Source: Rossellomorea sp. AcN35-11 (GTDB lineage: Bacteria > Bacillota > Bacilli > Bacillales > Bacillaceae_B). Taken from it: a DNA stretch of 64,000 bases. Within the stretch, counting starts at the first letter, position 1. Each line of letters begins with the position of its first letter. The notes under the pieces were generated by a model, which had not been told where the DNA came from, did not search any database, and was given only the letters and a program-made list of their open reading frames with translations. Shown piece after piece: positions 42,046 through 50,271 of this stretch. The DNA lies in NCBI GenBank assembly GCA_030388825.1, contig CP128836.1, positions 372,001-436,000 of the forward strand. The letters are read 5' to 3'. Position numbers and translations under genes: made by a program.

Positions 42046-42369
42046 ATGTCAGAAATCACAGAAGAACACTACTATAGCCATGTAAATGGATATTGGAAGC
42101 ACGAGTATGAAACAGGAGGTTTTTTCAGTAAAACACCCTTTAAAAAAACCTACAAGAAAAAATGGTCATTTCACTGTATTAACTGTGAAGAAAAAGTAAC
42201 AGTACCTACGAATCCAGAAGGCCATTATTACGTGTGGAATGTATGTAGGGGGTATCCTTTCAATAGGGAACCGAAGAATTCAGCACTACTATGCTCAAAG
42301 AAATGTGCGGACGAAGGATATAAAAGACTAACTTTAGAAATGATTCAAAACGGAAGATTAAAAGAATAA
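42046..42369 (+). CDS. small putative zinc-binding protein
   Basis: About 107 residues. CINC and later CSKKC (plus a Cys in VCRGY) could form a zinc site; aromatic-rich N-terminus (HYYSHVNGYW). ATG 42046 follows GAAGGTAACG; ATG 42034 is in frame and possible. No family recognised. Confidence 0.6.
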   Translation: MSEITEEHYYSHVNGYWKHEYETGGFFSKTPFKKTYKKKWSFHCINCEEKVTVPTNPEGHYYVWNVCRGYPFNREPKNSALLCSKKCADEGYKRLTLEMIQNGRLKE

Positions 42370-42439
42370 GATGAAAGAAAACTAAGTTACAAACCATCTA
42401 CAACAAATACTCTTAACCCTTGTTATAATGATTTTATGT

Positions 42440-42592
42440 TATACTATATATAATCTAATTATTTAATTCTATACACTTCTCATTTATGAAACTGAGAACT
42501 TTAAAACGCCTAATCAAGCGTTCAAGTCTGCTTTGCAGATATATTGAACTTTTGATTGGGCGTTTTTTATGTCCAACAAAATCAAAGGAGGA
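42440..42592 (+). promoter_or_regulatory. two-hairpin leader 9
   Basis: Two possible extended -10s: TGT-TATAAT (42424-42429) and TGT-TATACT (42440-42445). Small hairpin TTCTCA-...-TGAGAA with ATGA loop (42478-42499), then AACGCCtAATCAA paired with TTGATTgGGCGTT (inner GTTCAA/TTGAAC and CTGC/GCAG) and TTTTTT. GTCCAA (42571-42576) pairs with TTGGGC of the 3' arm. Confidence 0.75.
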
Positions 42593-42597
42593 ATAAT

Positions 42598-43200
42598 ATG
42601 TCTTATACTATCGAGTACAACCGGGTTATCTACAAAGATGAAAATGGAATGATGTTGCTTCTGATCAAACAAGGAGATAACAATGTTTACGATCACAATA
42701 ATCGTCGTACTAGAAATTGGTACCTAGAGGTAGTAGGGAAAGAAAGTGATTTATGGAAAGTGATTGGTCGAAGAGCAGGATCCACCATGGGGGGAGGGAT
42801 TCAGAAAGCAAAAGGTTGGAACGATACAAACTATTTTCATATCGAAGACTACGTTAAGTTGTATAGAAAGAAGATCAACCAAGCTAGACCCTTTGAACAA
42901 ATGTTAGATAACTTCATTGTCACTTTTGTCTTCTATTTAGCTGAAGACTGGGAAAGTGATAAATACTCCAAAACGGAACAGGAGCATTTAAGAAATTGCA
43001 ATGACACCTTCAGTAAGTTAATTGATAAATATGATATTAAGCAGAGTGGCACACACTATTACAACGACATCAGAAAGGAATATTCATTATCGATATACAA
43101 TATAGAGGATTTGTACCATATTTTAAAAAATGTCCCACAAAGCCATTATCAGTATAGTGTAAGTGGATTCAGATTAATTGCTCGTAAAAGTAAAATATAA
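42598..43200 (+). CDS. hypothetical protein, paralogue of the next gene
   Basis: 200 residues, ATG behind AAAGGAGGAATAAT. An N-terminal beta-rich part (MSYTIEYNRVIYKDENGMM) is followed by a basic loop and a helical half. The following locus (43220-43749) encodes a broken paralogue with the same order: IEYN, E/GERAGR or GRRAGS, (I)E(D/N)Y(V/I)..Y(K/R)K. No family recognised. Confidence 0.7.
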   Translation: MSYTIEYNRVIYKDENGMMLLLIKQGDNNVYDHNNRRTRNWYLEVVGKESDLWKVIGRRAGSTMGGGIQKAKGWNDTNYFHIEDYVKLYRKKINQARPFEQMLDNFIVTFVFYLAEDWESDKYSKTEQEHLRNCNDTFSKLIDKYDIKQSGTHYYNDIRKEYSLSIYNIEDLYHILKNVPQSHYQYSVSGFRLIARKSKI

Positions 43201-43219
43201 TGAGAGTGGAGGAAAACCA

Positions 43220-43749
43220 ATGATAGAATATAATTCCATAATATTCGAAGGAAAACCCAGACGAAAATTCAGAAACAGAAAAATACCTACTAGTTAACGA
43301 GGGAGAATCAGAAGATAACACGAAGTGGAAGGTTCTTACTAAAGGATGGGACTACAATTTGTGGTGTGAAATAGGCGAACGTGCCGGCAGAGCTGAAGCG
43401 AGAGAGATAACCATCCCAGGGGAGTACAATTTCAATAGAAAATTATATTTCTAAATACAAGAAATTAATAAAGAAACCCATTGGAATTTCTAAGTTATTC
43501 GACCTCTTCACCATTTTTATTGTTATAGAAGAAGAACACAAAGATTTCAAGTATTATAAAGATGATGTAGAGAAGTATGGATTCACTAAAGACTCGACTA
43601 CTTATCGACAAGAAGTTAGAAGGGAAGAAGAATACCTCCTGATAATATTCCCAGTCAGTGCTATTCGTTTATTTATAAAAGAGGACCAGCCGCTTAATGT
43701 ATTAATTGACCAACCAATAGAACACACCGACCAATTATCTTTGTTTTAG
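43220..43749 (+). pseudogene. broken paralogue of 42598 with two frameshifts
   Basis: ATG 43220 behind GTGGAGGAAAACCA. Removing one G near 43249 (GAAGGAAAAC) and one G near 43421 (CCAGGGGAG) gives one frame of about 175 residues that follows the neighbour: MIEYN..., WKVLTKGWDYNLW, IGERAGRAEAR, ENYISKYKK. Both faults are one extra base in a G run. Confidence 0.6.
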
Positions 43750-43815
43750 GTTCTTTTTTCAAAGATTGTTGCCATCTGGTAAAATATATAAAAAATACGT
43801 GAGGTGTTTTGGATA

Positions 43816-44250
43816 GTGCCTAATTATATAGAAGTAGACGGGAATTGGAAGAAATTTTACGATGCAAAACCATCAGAAGAATTATTACTGTTGCACGCTA
43901 CAAGTTTAGAGAATGCAAAAAAAATATGTAAAAATGACTTCCTACCTAAAAATCGTAATTGGGAGGACTCAGAGGAAGGTTATGTATATTTAGCTGGAAG
44001 TCGATACAATTTAGGGACTTACCTTCGTTACACAGAGAATGCAATCATTCGTATTTTGGTCAGGAAAGAACTATTATTACCCGATAATAATAGTGTAGAT
44101 TGGAAAGAATATGTGAAATTTAACAGAGATGAACTAAAGAAAGATAAAGTAAACATAAAAGAACCCACTTCCTTTGACACATTCAAACATATCGGTCAAG
44201 TGAAGGCGAGAATTGAAGATATTACAATTATTGATTTTTATAAAACATAA
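43816..44250 (+). CDS. possible ADP-ribosyltransferase-fold protein
   Basis: About 144 residues. LLLLHATSLENAKKICKND followed by GYVYLAG...YLRYTENAIIRI resembles the start and middle of ART/KptA-like folds (H.Ts...a..I; VyLa.s). The remainder has no motif I can name. Start GTG 43816 is 9 nt after GAGGTG; GTG 43804 is in frame upstream. Confidence 0.45.
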   Translation: MPNYIEVDGNWKKFYDAKPSEELLLLHATSLENAKKICKNDFLPKNRNWEDSEEGYVYLAGSRYNLGTYLRYTENAIIRILVRKELLLPDNNSVDWKEYVKFNRDELKKDKVNIKEPTSFDTFKHIGQVKARIEDITIIDFYKT

Positions 44251-44364
44251 GGTACTCAAACAGAGTACCTTTTTTATATGATAAAACAACACCCCTTACG
44301 AAAAGGGCCTTGTTTTAAGTTGGAAAGAGCCTACTTCCGGTTACGAAGTAGGCTTCTTCTTTTT
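44249..44364 (+). terminator. terminator pair
   Basis: GGTACTC/GAGTACC with TTTTTTA (44251-44277), and AAGCCTACTTC-type stem GCCTACTTC/GAAGTAGGC with TTCTTCTTTTT (about 44329-44364). Confidence 0.7.
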
Positions 44365-44452
44365 GGCTAAGTCAAAACTAGATATCCTTATACTATTGCT
44401 CATTTAGGGAAAAAGGTTGAGGGTGAAGATCCTGGTGGCGATGTTTATGTGT

Positions 44453-44607
44453 TATACTTTATATATACCTTTTTAAATTCACAAAACTTCTCCCTTATGA
44501 AAGAGAGAAACCCAAAAACGCCGAATCATGCGTTCAAGCTGCTTATGCAGATTAATTGAACTCATGGTTGGGCGTTTTTAATTTTTTGTCCAACAAATTC
44601 AAAGGAG
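44453..44607 (+). promoter_or_regulatory. two-hairpin leader 10
   Basis: TGT-TATACT (44453-44458), small hairpin TTCTCCCTT-ATG-AAAGAGAGAA (44488-44509), then ACGCCgAAtCATG paired with CATGgTTgGGCGT (inner GTTCAA/TTGAAC, CTGC/GCAG) with U-run (44517-44581). GTCCAAC (44588-44594) pairs over 7 bp with GTTGGGC of the 3' arm. Confidence 0.75.
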
Positions 44608-44617
44608 GAATAAACTT

Positions 44618-44797
44618 ATGTGTTATCACTGCTATGATGGGGGCTGCGCTTACTGCACAGGCTTCTTACCAAAGTCCCAAACGGAGAGCTCAGTCGAGGT
44701 ACCAAAACGCTCTCTGAAGGAAATCAAGCGTTTAAAGAACAAACCAGACCACGAAGGCATGCAACTAACAAAACAATCCAAAGAGATTACCCAGTAG
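44618..44797 (+). CDS. 59-residue Cys-rich protein
   Basis: ATG behind AAAGGAGGAATAAACTT after leader 10. Starts MCYHCYDGGCAYCTG, with four Cys and one His, a likely zinc site, then a basic tail. Function unknown. Confidence 0.6.
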   Translation: MCYHCYDGGCAYCTGFLPKSQTESSVEVPKRSLKEIKRLKNKPDHEGMQLTKQSKEITQ

Positions 44798-44812
44798 AAA
44801 GAGGAGATAAGA

Positions 44813-45376
44813 ATGGTAAGAGATTATTGTAGAGCTTGTGGCAAAATACATTGGAACAACTACATTACAGGTACAGAATATGGAGATTTAGCAATGTGTA
44901 ACAAAGAATGTAGCGATTATTATAAAGGTGACCTGGAAGGGAAAATTGGAACGGAAACAATCGAGGGACATGAGGTGATATTGTATTTTAACCAAGAGCT
45001 TTTCAAAGAACCCATGGAAGTTGCAGTGCACCGCAAGGAGGACCACTTGATCGGTCCAAAATATGTAGAATTCGCAACATTACGAACAAGAAACCTTCAT
45101 ATCGCTTGTACCTTTGGATATGACGGATACAAAGAAGTAACATCTACACATTTTAAATTCCGGATCTTGGAACTTAATGAACAGGGTGCTTGGAGAAGGA
45201 CGAGGAAAGCCATACCGGTCGAACACATTAAAGCCAATCCACCAGAAACAAAAGAAGAATCTTTAGAGAAATTAAGAAGGGTGTTTGAGCAATATTTAGC
45301 CTATTACAAAATGTCAGAAGGCGGACCGGGAGGAAGTCATACAGATAACCAACTTCAGCAGCTAGCCTTATTTTAA
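44813..45376 (+). CDS. hypothetical protein with N-terminal zinc ribbon
   Basis: 187 residues. CRACGKIH and CNKECSDYY near the N-terminus form a likely zinc ribbon; a beta-rich middle and a C-terminus ending QQLALF follow. GAGGAGATAAGA before the ATG; 15 nt after the Cys-rich gene. No family recognised. Confidence 0.7.
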   Translation: MVRDYCRACGKIHWNNYITGTEYGDLAMCNKECSDYYKGDLEGKIGTETIEGHEVILYFNQELFKEPMEVAVHRKEDHLIGPKYVEFATLRTRNLHIACTFGYDGYKEVTSTHFKFRILELNEQGAWRRTRKAIPVEHIKANPPETKEESLEKLRRVFEQYLAYYKMSEGGPGGSHTDNQLQQLALF

Positions 45377-45383
45377 TAATATT

Positions 45384-45420
45384 CTCCCGCTTCTTTGAAC
45401 AATACAAGGGGCGGGTCTAA
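45384..45420 (+). terminator. terminator-like hairpin (CGGGT family)
   Basis: CTCCCGCTTC...ATACAAGGGGCGGGT; weak T-run. Confidence 0.45.
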
Positions 45421-45530
45421 TAAAGCATCTCTTATGAGTGATTAATCTATTCAGTTAGAAAAAGCTGTTATCAGCTCTTAATCATTGATAAGAGATGCTT
45501 TTTTTGCATTTCTAAAACCAATTAAAGGAG
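45421..45530 (+). promoter_or_regulatory. leader 11 (attenuator-like hairpin, no own promoter seen)
   Basis: AAGCATCTCTTAT..TGATTAA pairs with TTAATCA..ATAAGAGATGCTT over more than 20 bp with inner GCTG/CAGC and TTTTTTT (45422-45505). GCATTTCT (45506-45513) pairs with AGAGATGC of the 3' arm (one G-U). Confidence 0.65.
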
Positions 45531-45539
45531 AGATGAATA

Positions 45540-45914
45540 GTGCAATACAAAATCAGAATGTTGGTTTCAGATGGATCTTTACAAGCAGGAGAGACTTATT
45601 GGGCCGAGGAGTTTCCTAGCCAGCCGGACTGGATGTTTGCTGATAACCTACGGGTACCAAAATGGAGAGTTAATGACATGTTCGAGTATGTCGGAATCAG
45701 TTATGTGATTCCCGGCGTGAATAAGCGAATCTACATGAATGAAACCACGAGTGGCTATGAAGTACACGTGAGTGGAATGAGGCCGTTTCATTTGAACAAA
45801 TACTCCAAGAAGACCTTTTTCATCAATAAGAAAAGATTGTATATCACATTAAGACATGAAGGGGATAAGGTCACACACGAAATGTACGAAGGCATTGCTC
45901 AAGAGTACGCATAA
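45540..45914 (+). CDS. hypothetical protein
   Basis: 124 residues, GTG start behind AAAGGAGAGATGAATA. Beta-rich, several Trp and Tyr. No family recognised. Confidence 0.7.
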   Translation: MQYKIRMLVSDGSLQAGETYWAEEFPSQPDWMFADNLRVPKWRVNDMFEYVGISYVIPGVNKRIYMNETTSGYEVHVSGMRPFHLNKYSKKTFFINKKRLYITLRHEGDKVTHEMYEGIAQEYA

Positions 45915-45981
45915 TACAGAGTTATAGCATGTGTGTCTTTTTTAATTGCAGCTTATCATAGAAACAGTTGGAGGTTTTATC

Positions 45982-46419
45982 ATGCAAGGTATTAAATTTG
46001 TAGAAGGTCGTTCAATCAAACCAGGAGAGAAAGTGAGTGTGCATTTTAATATCCATAAAGGTGGTTTCTCAATCGTATCAATGGATAAGAACAATCCTGA
46101 CAAAGGTAGAGTTTGTGCACATTCAGAATACGTTCAAATCGAGGATGCAACTTTCCACGTCAGCGCGAAAACGTTAGAGAAAATAAAGAAACAGAAGAGA
46201 AAAGCAGTTTATGCCAGAGTTAGAGGCATTTTCGTCAGTGCGGAAAAAATAGAAGCCAATCATTATCACAAAGGGTATTGCAATCCTTATAAAACCGGCG
46301 TATTTGTAGATTATGCAACAAGAGACGAATTAAAGGAAGCTAAAAACGTTTATTTTTATGACAAGTTCTTTTCGTATTTACCCATTTACCAGTTATGGAA
46401 CTCTACAAAGGAGATGTAG
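45982..46419 (+). CDS. hypothetical phage/plasmid-type protein
   Basis: 145 residues. EKVSVHFNIHKGGFSIVSMD, an NPYKTGVFVDY segment and AKNVYFYDK resemble a small protein type I have seen on Bacillus phages and plasmids, of unknown function. Start ATG 45982 follows GTTGGAGGTTTTATC. The next gene starts 1 nt after the stop. Confidence 0.65.
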   Translation: MQGIKFVEGRSIKPGEKVSVHFNIHKGGFSIVSMDKNNPDKGRVCAHSEYVQIEDATFHVSAKTLEKIKKQKRKAVYARVRGIFVSAEKIEANHYHKGYCNPYKTGVFVDYATRDELKEAKNVYFYDKFFSYLPIYQLWNSTKEM

Positions 46420-46420
46420 G

Positions 46421-46807
46421 ATGGATTCTTCGCCAATAGAAATAATTAGACAGATAATTAAGTTATATAATGAAAAAGGTGTAAAATGGAAGCAATCAAG
46501 CGAAAAACATTTCGGGAGGGCACATTTAGATAAGAGAAAAAGAAGAAAAGACCTTCCTGAAAATTGGAGTTTAGAGGATTATAACAAACTCATACAGAAT
46601 ATTATTAATGGAGACAGTAATGATATTCATCTATATTATCTAGAAACGTTTTCACAAAGATATATTGTTTTCAGTGATCGAGTATGGATTGTTATCGTAG
46701 GAGAAAATACTGTTATGGAAAGCTGCATGCCAGGAAATCCCTCGAATTACTTCAGCAGAAATCCAGGGTATTTTTACTTAGGTAAAGTAAAGGACGTGTT
46801 AAAGTGA
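46421..46807 (+). CDS. possible BECR-fold ribonuclease toxin
   Basis: 128 residues, ATG behind AAAGGAGATGTAGG. KHFGRAHLDKRKRRKDLPENWSLEDYNKLI followed by beta strands (YIVFSDRVWIVIVGENTVMESCMPG) resembles small phage/colicin-type nucleases of the Barnase/EndoU/colicin/RelE class. Its stop overlaps the next gene by 4 nt, the usual spacing of toxin-antitoxin or toxin-immunity pairs. Catalytic residues cannot be assigned. Medium-low confidence in the function. Confidence 0.5.
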   Translation: MDSSPIEIIRQIIKLYNEKGVKWKQSSEKHFGRAHLDKRKRRKDLPENWSLEDYNKLIQNIINGDSNDIHLYYLETFSQRYIVFSDRVWIVIVGENTVMESCMPGNPSNYFSRNPGYFYLGKVKDVLK

Positions 46808-47139
46808 GCGAGTTTAAACAAGATATCCTAAACTACGGAGACGACATTAAGGACATTGATGCCGAACTTAGTTCATTTGAGTATCTTAGAATGTTATACG
46901 ATAGAACTGAAATCGAAAACATTATCGACAAACTAGACAAAGAAGAAAAATATCACCTTTTTATGTATGATTTTATGATGCTTAAGTCGATTGATAAGGT
47001 TTATAGTCATGTGAGTAAGGTATATGATTTTTCGAAGTCAGATGACAAAAACATTCCTTTAAATCAATGGTGGTGGCATCTAGACAAACTGGCAAAAGGA
47101 GAATTATCTGTTGCTGTAACATCGGAAAAGGTAGTTTGA
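46804..47139 (+). CDS. possible antitoxin/immunity partner
   Basis: 111 residues, GTG start overlapping the previous stop. Acidic, helical, ending NQWWWHLDKLAKGEL, an aromatic-rich end typical of small immunity-type proteins. Acidic protein paired with a basic neighbour fits neutralisation by binding. Inference from context. Confidence 0.5.
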   Translation: MSEFKQDILNYGDDIKDIDAELSSFEYLRMLYDRTEIENIIDKLDKEEKYHLFMYDFMMLKSIDKVYSHVSKVYDFSKSDDKNIPLNQWWWHLDKLAKGELSVAVTSEKVV

Positions 47140-47148
47140 AAACACATT

Positions 47149-47178
47149 AAAAACCGTCTACATGGCGGTTTTTCTTTT
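47149..47178 (+). terminator. rho-independent terminator
   Basis: AAAACCGtctacatgGCGGTTTTTC after the pair. Confidence 0.7.
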
Positions 47179-47249
47179 TGGAAAAGTTTGTGTATAAAGA
47201 AAGATATAGTAAAATGAAAAGCATACACCTAAAAAAGGAGAGGGATCTA

Positions 47250-47696
47250 ATGGACGAAGTTTATATTGAATCCCAAGACATTTTACTGACAACTATCAAA
47301 GAGTGGACCACTGACCAATTAGAGCAAGACCAAGAATACAACCTTTGTGATAACATGAGTGAAGATCTTATAGAGCCAAGCGGTATCACGTTGTTAAAAA
47401 CAAGTAGCGACTCCATTAAAGTCTCAATCGATTTGGATGGATCCGCTAAGCATTGGAATCATCTTTTTAGTCTCCCCAGCTATATTACAGCGATGAAGGA
47501 TGCGATAGCTAACTTCGATACACTCGAATTAGATGGTTGGGATATTGAAGAACGGAATCACATGTTCATTAATTATGGGTTTACAGCTTTCCAATACACC
47601 ACCGTTTCTGACATCCTTATTAAAGCAGAATCGTATAAATCAGAGGTAGAAAAGAAGACAGTCGAGATATTAGTGGAGCAAGCAAACAAATTATAA
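47250..47696 (+). CDS. hypothetical protein
   Basis: 148 residues, ATG behind AAAAAAGGAGAGGGATCTA; the longer in-frame TTG start has no ribosome site. Acidic, soluble, with a KHWNHLFSLPSYI segment in the middle. No family recognised. Confidence 0.7.
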   Translation: MDEVYIESQDILLTTIKEWTTDQLEQDQEYNLCDNMSEDLIEPSGITLLKTSSDSIKVSIDLDGSAKHWNHLFSLPSYITAMKDAIANFDTLELDGWDIEERNHMFINYGFTAFQYTTVSDILIKAESYKSEVEKKTVEILVEQANKL

Positions 47697-47701
47697 TAAG
47701 C

Positions 47702-47742
47702 AAAGCCCTATTCCTGTTTTATAGGAATAGGGCTATTCTTTT
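47702..47742. terminator. shared terminator
   Basis: AGCCCTATTCCT pairs with AGGAATAGGGCT; it lies between the convergent 47250 gene and the WxL operon. Confidence 0.8.
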
Positions 47743-47750
47743 GAGTACAC

Positions 47751-48809
47751 TTAATCAGTGAGGCTCTTTTTCTTCTTTCTTTTACGAAATATGATAGTGA
47801 CTATTACTAAGAGCACCGAAACCGCAATTACCAGTATGACACTCTTATCAGATGAACCCGAACCATCCACCCTTAAAGGGGACGGGTTTTTATTTACACT
47901 TATATTCGACCCAGAGGGATTGTATCTAACCCTCGTTTTGGCTATGATCTCACCATTATTATCTTTAATCTGAACTTCAACCTCTTCTTTAAATACAGAA
48001 CCATACCAAGGAACGTCAACTATAACTGCATTAAAAGGGGATATTTTAAAGTTCTCCTTTTTATAAGTGAACAACTCGTTACCATTTAGGTCTTTTACAG
48101 TAAAATCAAGTTGATCAGATTTATAAATGTATGGGTTATTATTAATCATTTCTAAACCAATAGAATAGTATTGGCTATTGGTATATATTTCACCTTTCCC
48201 CAACTCAAATATATCAATATAACCCTGTTCCTTTGTATCAACATTGATCTTTATACCAAAATTGTATCGGACTAAATTATCGAATTTAACAGAAATTGTG
48301 TCATCTTCATCATTAAAATTCTTCTCGTTATTAATATAAAGGGTTTCCAACATTATTCCACCGAGATATACACCTCCCGATGCGGAAGAGGGGACTTTGA
48401 GTTTTACCGGTAAAATTACTGTTTCTTTCGGTCCGACATATACCGACTTAGGAACTTCAATCCATTCCTTAATGGCAAACTCTTTATTAAGAAGATATGA
48501 ACTACTTACTTTCTTTTTCTCATCAATCAAAAGATCAGCAGTTTGACTAGTTAATCCATTTCCAGCTGCAATACTAATCTCTATTTGACCTTCAGTGGGG
48601 TTGTAAGCCTTAAGTGACATTTCAATAGTATCTCCAGGAGAAACATCCAGATCATAATAACTATTTTGCCCACTTCGTTGTTCCTTCGGAAATTCTAATT
48701 CGTATTTTATGCCACCTTGGAACCCTACAGCATTCACATTCTCGAACATCGTTATGAACACTACAAATAAAACAAAGAAACTTATCAGCATATATTTAGG
48801 CTTTTTCAT
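47751..48809 (-). CDS. WxL-associated DUF916/DUF3324 surface protein
   Basis: 352 residues. Signal peptide, then an N-terminal DUF916-type domain (peptidoglycan-binding, VSPGDTIEMSLKAYNPT), a DUF3324-type domain (host-binding, VGPKETVILPVKLKVP...GGVYLGGI), one C-terminal membrane helix (about 322-342) and a KRKKKK stop-transfer end. These proteins hold WxL proteins at the cell surface. It is second in a two-gene leftward operon after a WxL protein. Only two parts of the usual csc-type cluster are present. Confidence 0.85.
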   Translation of the reverse strand: MKKPKYMLISFFVLFVVFITMFENVNAVGFQGGIKYELEFPKEQRSGQNSYYDLDVSPGDTIEMSLKAYNPTEGQIEISIAAGNGLTSQTADLLIDEKKKVSSSYLLNKEFAIKEWIEVPKSVYVGPKETVILPVKLKVPSSASGGVYLGGIMLETLYINNEKNFNDEDDTISVKFDNLVRYNFGIKINVDTKEQGYIDIFELGKGEIYTNSQYYSIGLEMINNNPYIYKSDQLDFTVKDLNGNELFTYKKENFKISPFNAVIVDVPWYGSVFKEEVEVQIKDNNGEIIAKTRVRYNPSGSNISVNKNPSPLRVDGSGSSDKSVILVIAVSVLLVIVTIIFRKRKKKKSLTD

Positions 48810-48908
48810 AAAACACCCTTCTTCACATAAGTTATCTAGATTATGTATTCGTAGAAGAGAAACAACTATCTCTTCTACAAAATGTCCACAACTATCTACT
48901 TGAAAACG

Positions 48909-49529
48909 TTAAGGTAAAGCGTTTATTGACCAAGTTAGGACAGCTTCATAAGGAGTAGGGACACCAGAATAATTAACATCGTCTACCAAGATTTCAGATG
49001 GAGATAAACCCAGTTCGATTGCCCCCGCAGCAAAGTTCATAGTAAAGGAACCCATTCCTTTTCCAGGGTCAGCGGTAGCTAAAGTATATTCTGTTGAATC
49101 AATCGCTGCATATCCAACACCTGTAATAGTAGGAGTGGCTGCAGCGTTTGTAGAACCCTCAGCAATGATGCTAGATGGAGCATAGAGAATCAACGAACCC
49201 TTAGGCATTTGTAAAGGTGTTGTACCAACTGCAAATCCACCAGCAGGTGCAACCTCTGTAAGTTGAGATGACTGAACTGAAACAGTAAAACCATCTCCAG
49301 TTCCTCTTGAGTCATAAAATGTAAGACTCATTGGATCGGATGAGTATGAAGACATCCAAGAACCATCTTGACTTATGCTTAAAGGACTCAAAGAAGTCGT
49401 AGCAGGCAGACTACTGAATCCCATCCCACTACCACTTACAGATGCGTCAGTAGTTGTTGATGCAAAAGCTTGAGTTGATCCAAAACTCATTCCGAATACA
49501 CACATTAGTGCAAGTAATCGTATTTTCAT
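48909..49529 (-). CDS. WxL-domain surface protein
   Basis: 206 residues. Signal peptide ending near AFAS, then a Ser/Thr/Gly-rich WxL domain. The C-terminal YEAVLTWSINALP fits the YxxxLTWxLxxxP motif that attaches these proteins non-covalently to peptidoglycan. The first WxL tripeptide is not visible, so the domain is divergent. GAAGGTCAAGAGA before the ATG. Partner gene directly downstream. Confidence 0.8.
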   Translation of the reverse strand: MKIRLLALMCVFGMSFGSTQAFASTTTDASVSGSGMGFSSLPATTSLSPLSISQDGSWMSSYSSDPMSLTFYDSRGTGDGFTVSVQSSQLTEVAPAGGFAVGTTPLQMPKGSLILYAPSSIIAEGSTNAAATPTITGVGYAAIDSTEYTLATADPGKGMGSFTMNFAAGAIELGLSPSEILVDDVNYSGVPTPYEAVLTWSINALP

Positions 49530-49564
49530 TCTCTTGACCTTCTTTCCATATTAGTAAGTGAACG

Positions 49565-49602
49565 CAAAAAAGCACCACGAAAAATTCGCGGTGCTTCCGA
49601 GA
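49565..49602 (-). promoter_or_regulatory. leader hairpin of the WxL operon
   Basis: On the minus strand AAGCACCGCGAA pairs with TTCGTGGTGCTT and is followed by TTTT, some 35 nt before the WxL ATG. Confidence 0.6.
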
Positions 49603-49732
49603 TTCACTAAATAAATCTTAGCAAATCAAAGTAGAGAAGAAAAGTGTTAATTATTGGTGTGAAGATACTCTCGAATTTTTGTATGAGATTTTTGGTTTTA
49701 GTGGAATTTTAATTCCGAGAGGATATTTAGTA

Positions 49733-49880
49733 TAATTATAAGTGGGGGGTCACTACCCCCACCTATAATTAGAAATAGGTAAGGACACTTCCACTAACTA
49801 AGAGGTTAGTGAAAATCCGGGTATGGGACTGGTTCCCTGCCTAAAGTATATTATAGAAATATACTTTAGATAGGGAATCA
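49733..49880. other. cluster of strong stem-loops in a divergent intergenic region
   Basis: Three stems in 150 bp: TATAATTA..GTGGGGG with CCCCCAC..ATAATTA (about 49733-49772), CACTAACT/AGGTTAGTG (about 49793-49812), and TTCCCT..CTAAAGTATAT with ATATACTTTAG..AGGGAA (about 49831-49879); GGGAC/TTCCC lies between. No coding sequence. It could be an origin, a recombination site or a structured RNA; I cannot assign it to a known class. Confidence 0.55.
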
Positions 49881-49917
49881 AAAGAGGATGATAATTCAGA
49901 TCAGCGAATGAACGTGC

Positions 49918-50036
49918 TATACTGAAGTCAGGGAACAACCATGAATACTTTAACAAATACACAGGTAAGTATAAAAACGCTTGAGCGAACGAATCTAGAT
50001 ACGATTCTTTGCTCGAGCGTTTTTTATTTAGGAAGG
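49918..50036 (+). promoter_or_regulatory. leader 12
   Basis: TGC-TATACT (49918-49923), then AAACGCtTGAGC..GAATC paired with GATTC..GCTCgAGCGTTT and T-run (about 49974-50026), then GGAAGGAGG. No post-U-run complement is seen in this copy. Confidence 0.6.
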
Positions 50037-50046
50037 AGGTGATTTT

Positions 50047-50271
50047 ATGACAGAGTTAATTTTAAATAAAGATTTAATATGGTCTTCGGACTGGTGTGGC
50101 GAAGAAATTGGGTATGAACACATATCTATTGTCGGGTTATATCTAACCAGAGAGACGGAGATTCAGTTCTATATTGATATGGATTCATTAGAAATCTTAG
50201 AAGCATGGACCTTCGATGAAGACGACCAAGAAATACGATACGATCCCTTAATGTATTGCGTTAACTATTAA
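50047..50271 (+). CDS. small acidic hypothetical protein
   Basis: 74 residues, ATG behind GGAAGGAGGTGATTTT. Acidic, with Trp and two Cys. Its 3' end overlaps the stop of the opposite TcaA-like gene by 4 bp. Confidence 0.7.
   Translation: MTELILNKDLIWSSDWCGEEIGYEHISIVGLYLTRETEIQFYIDMDSLEILEAWTFDEDDQEIRYDPLMYCVNY

Noticed and set aside
49733-49880. Known riboswitch (ydaO/c-di-AMP, c-di-GMP, TPP, SAM)
   Set aside because: Stems are strong, but none of the conserved core nucleotides of these classes could be found in order.
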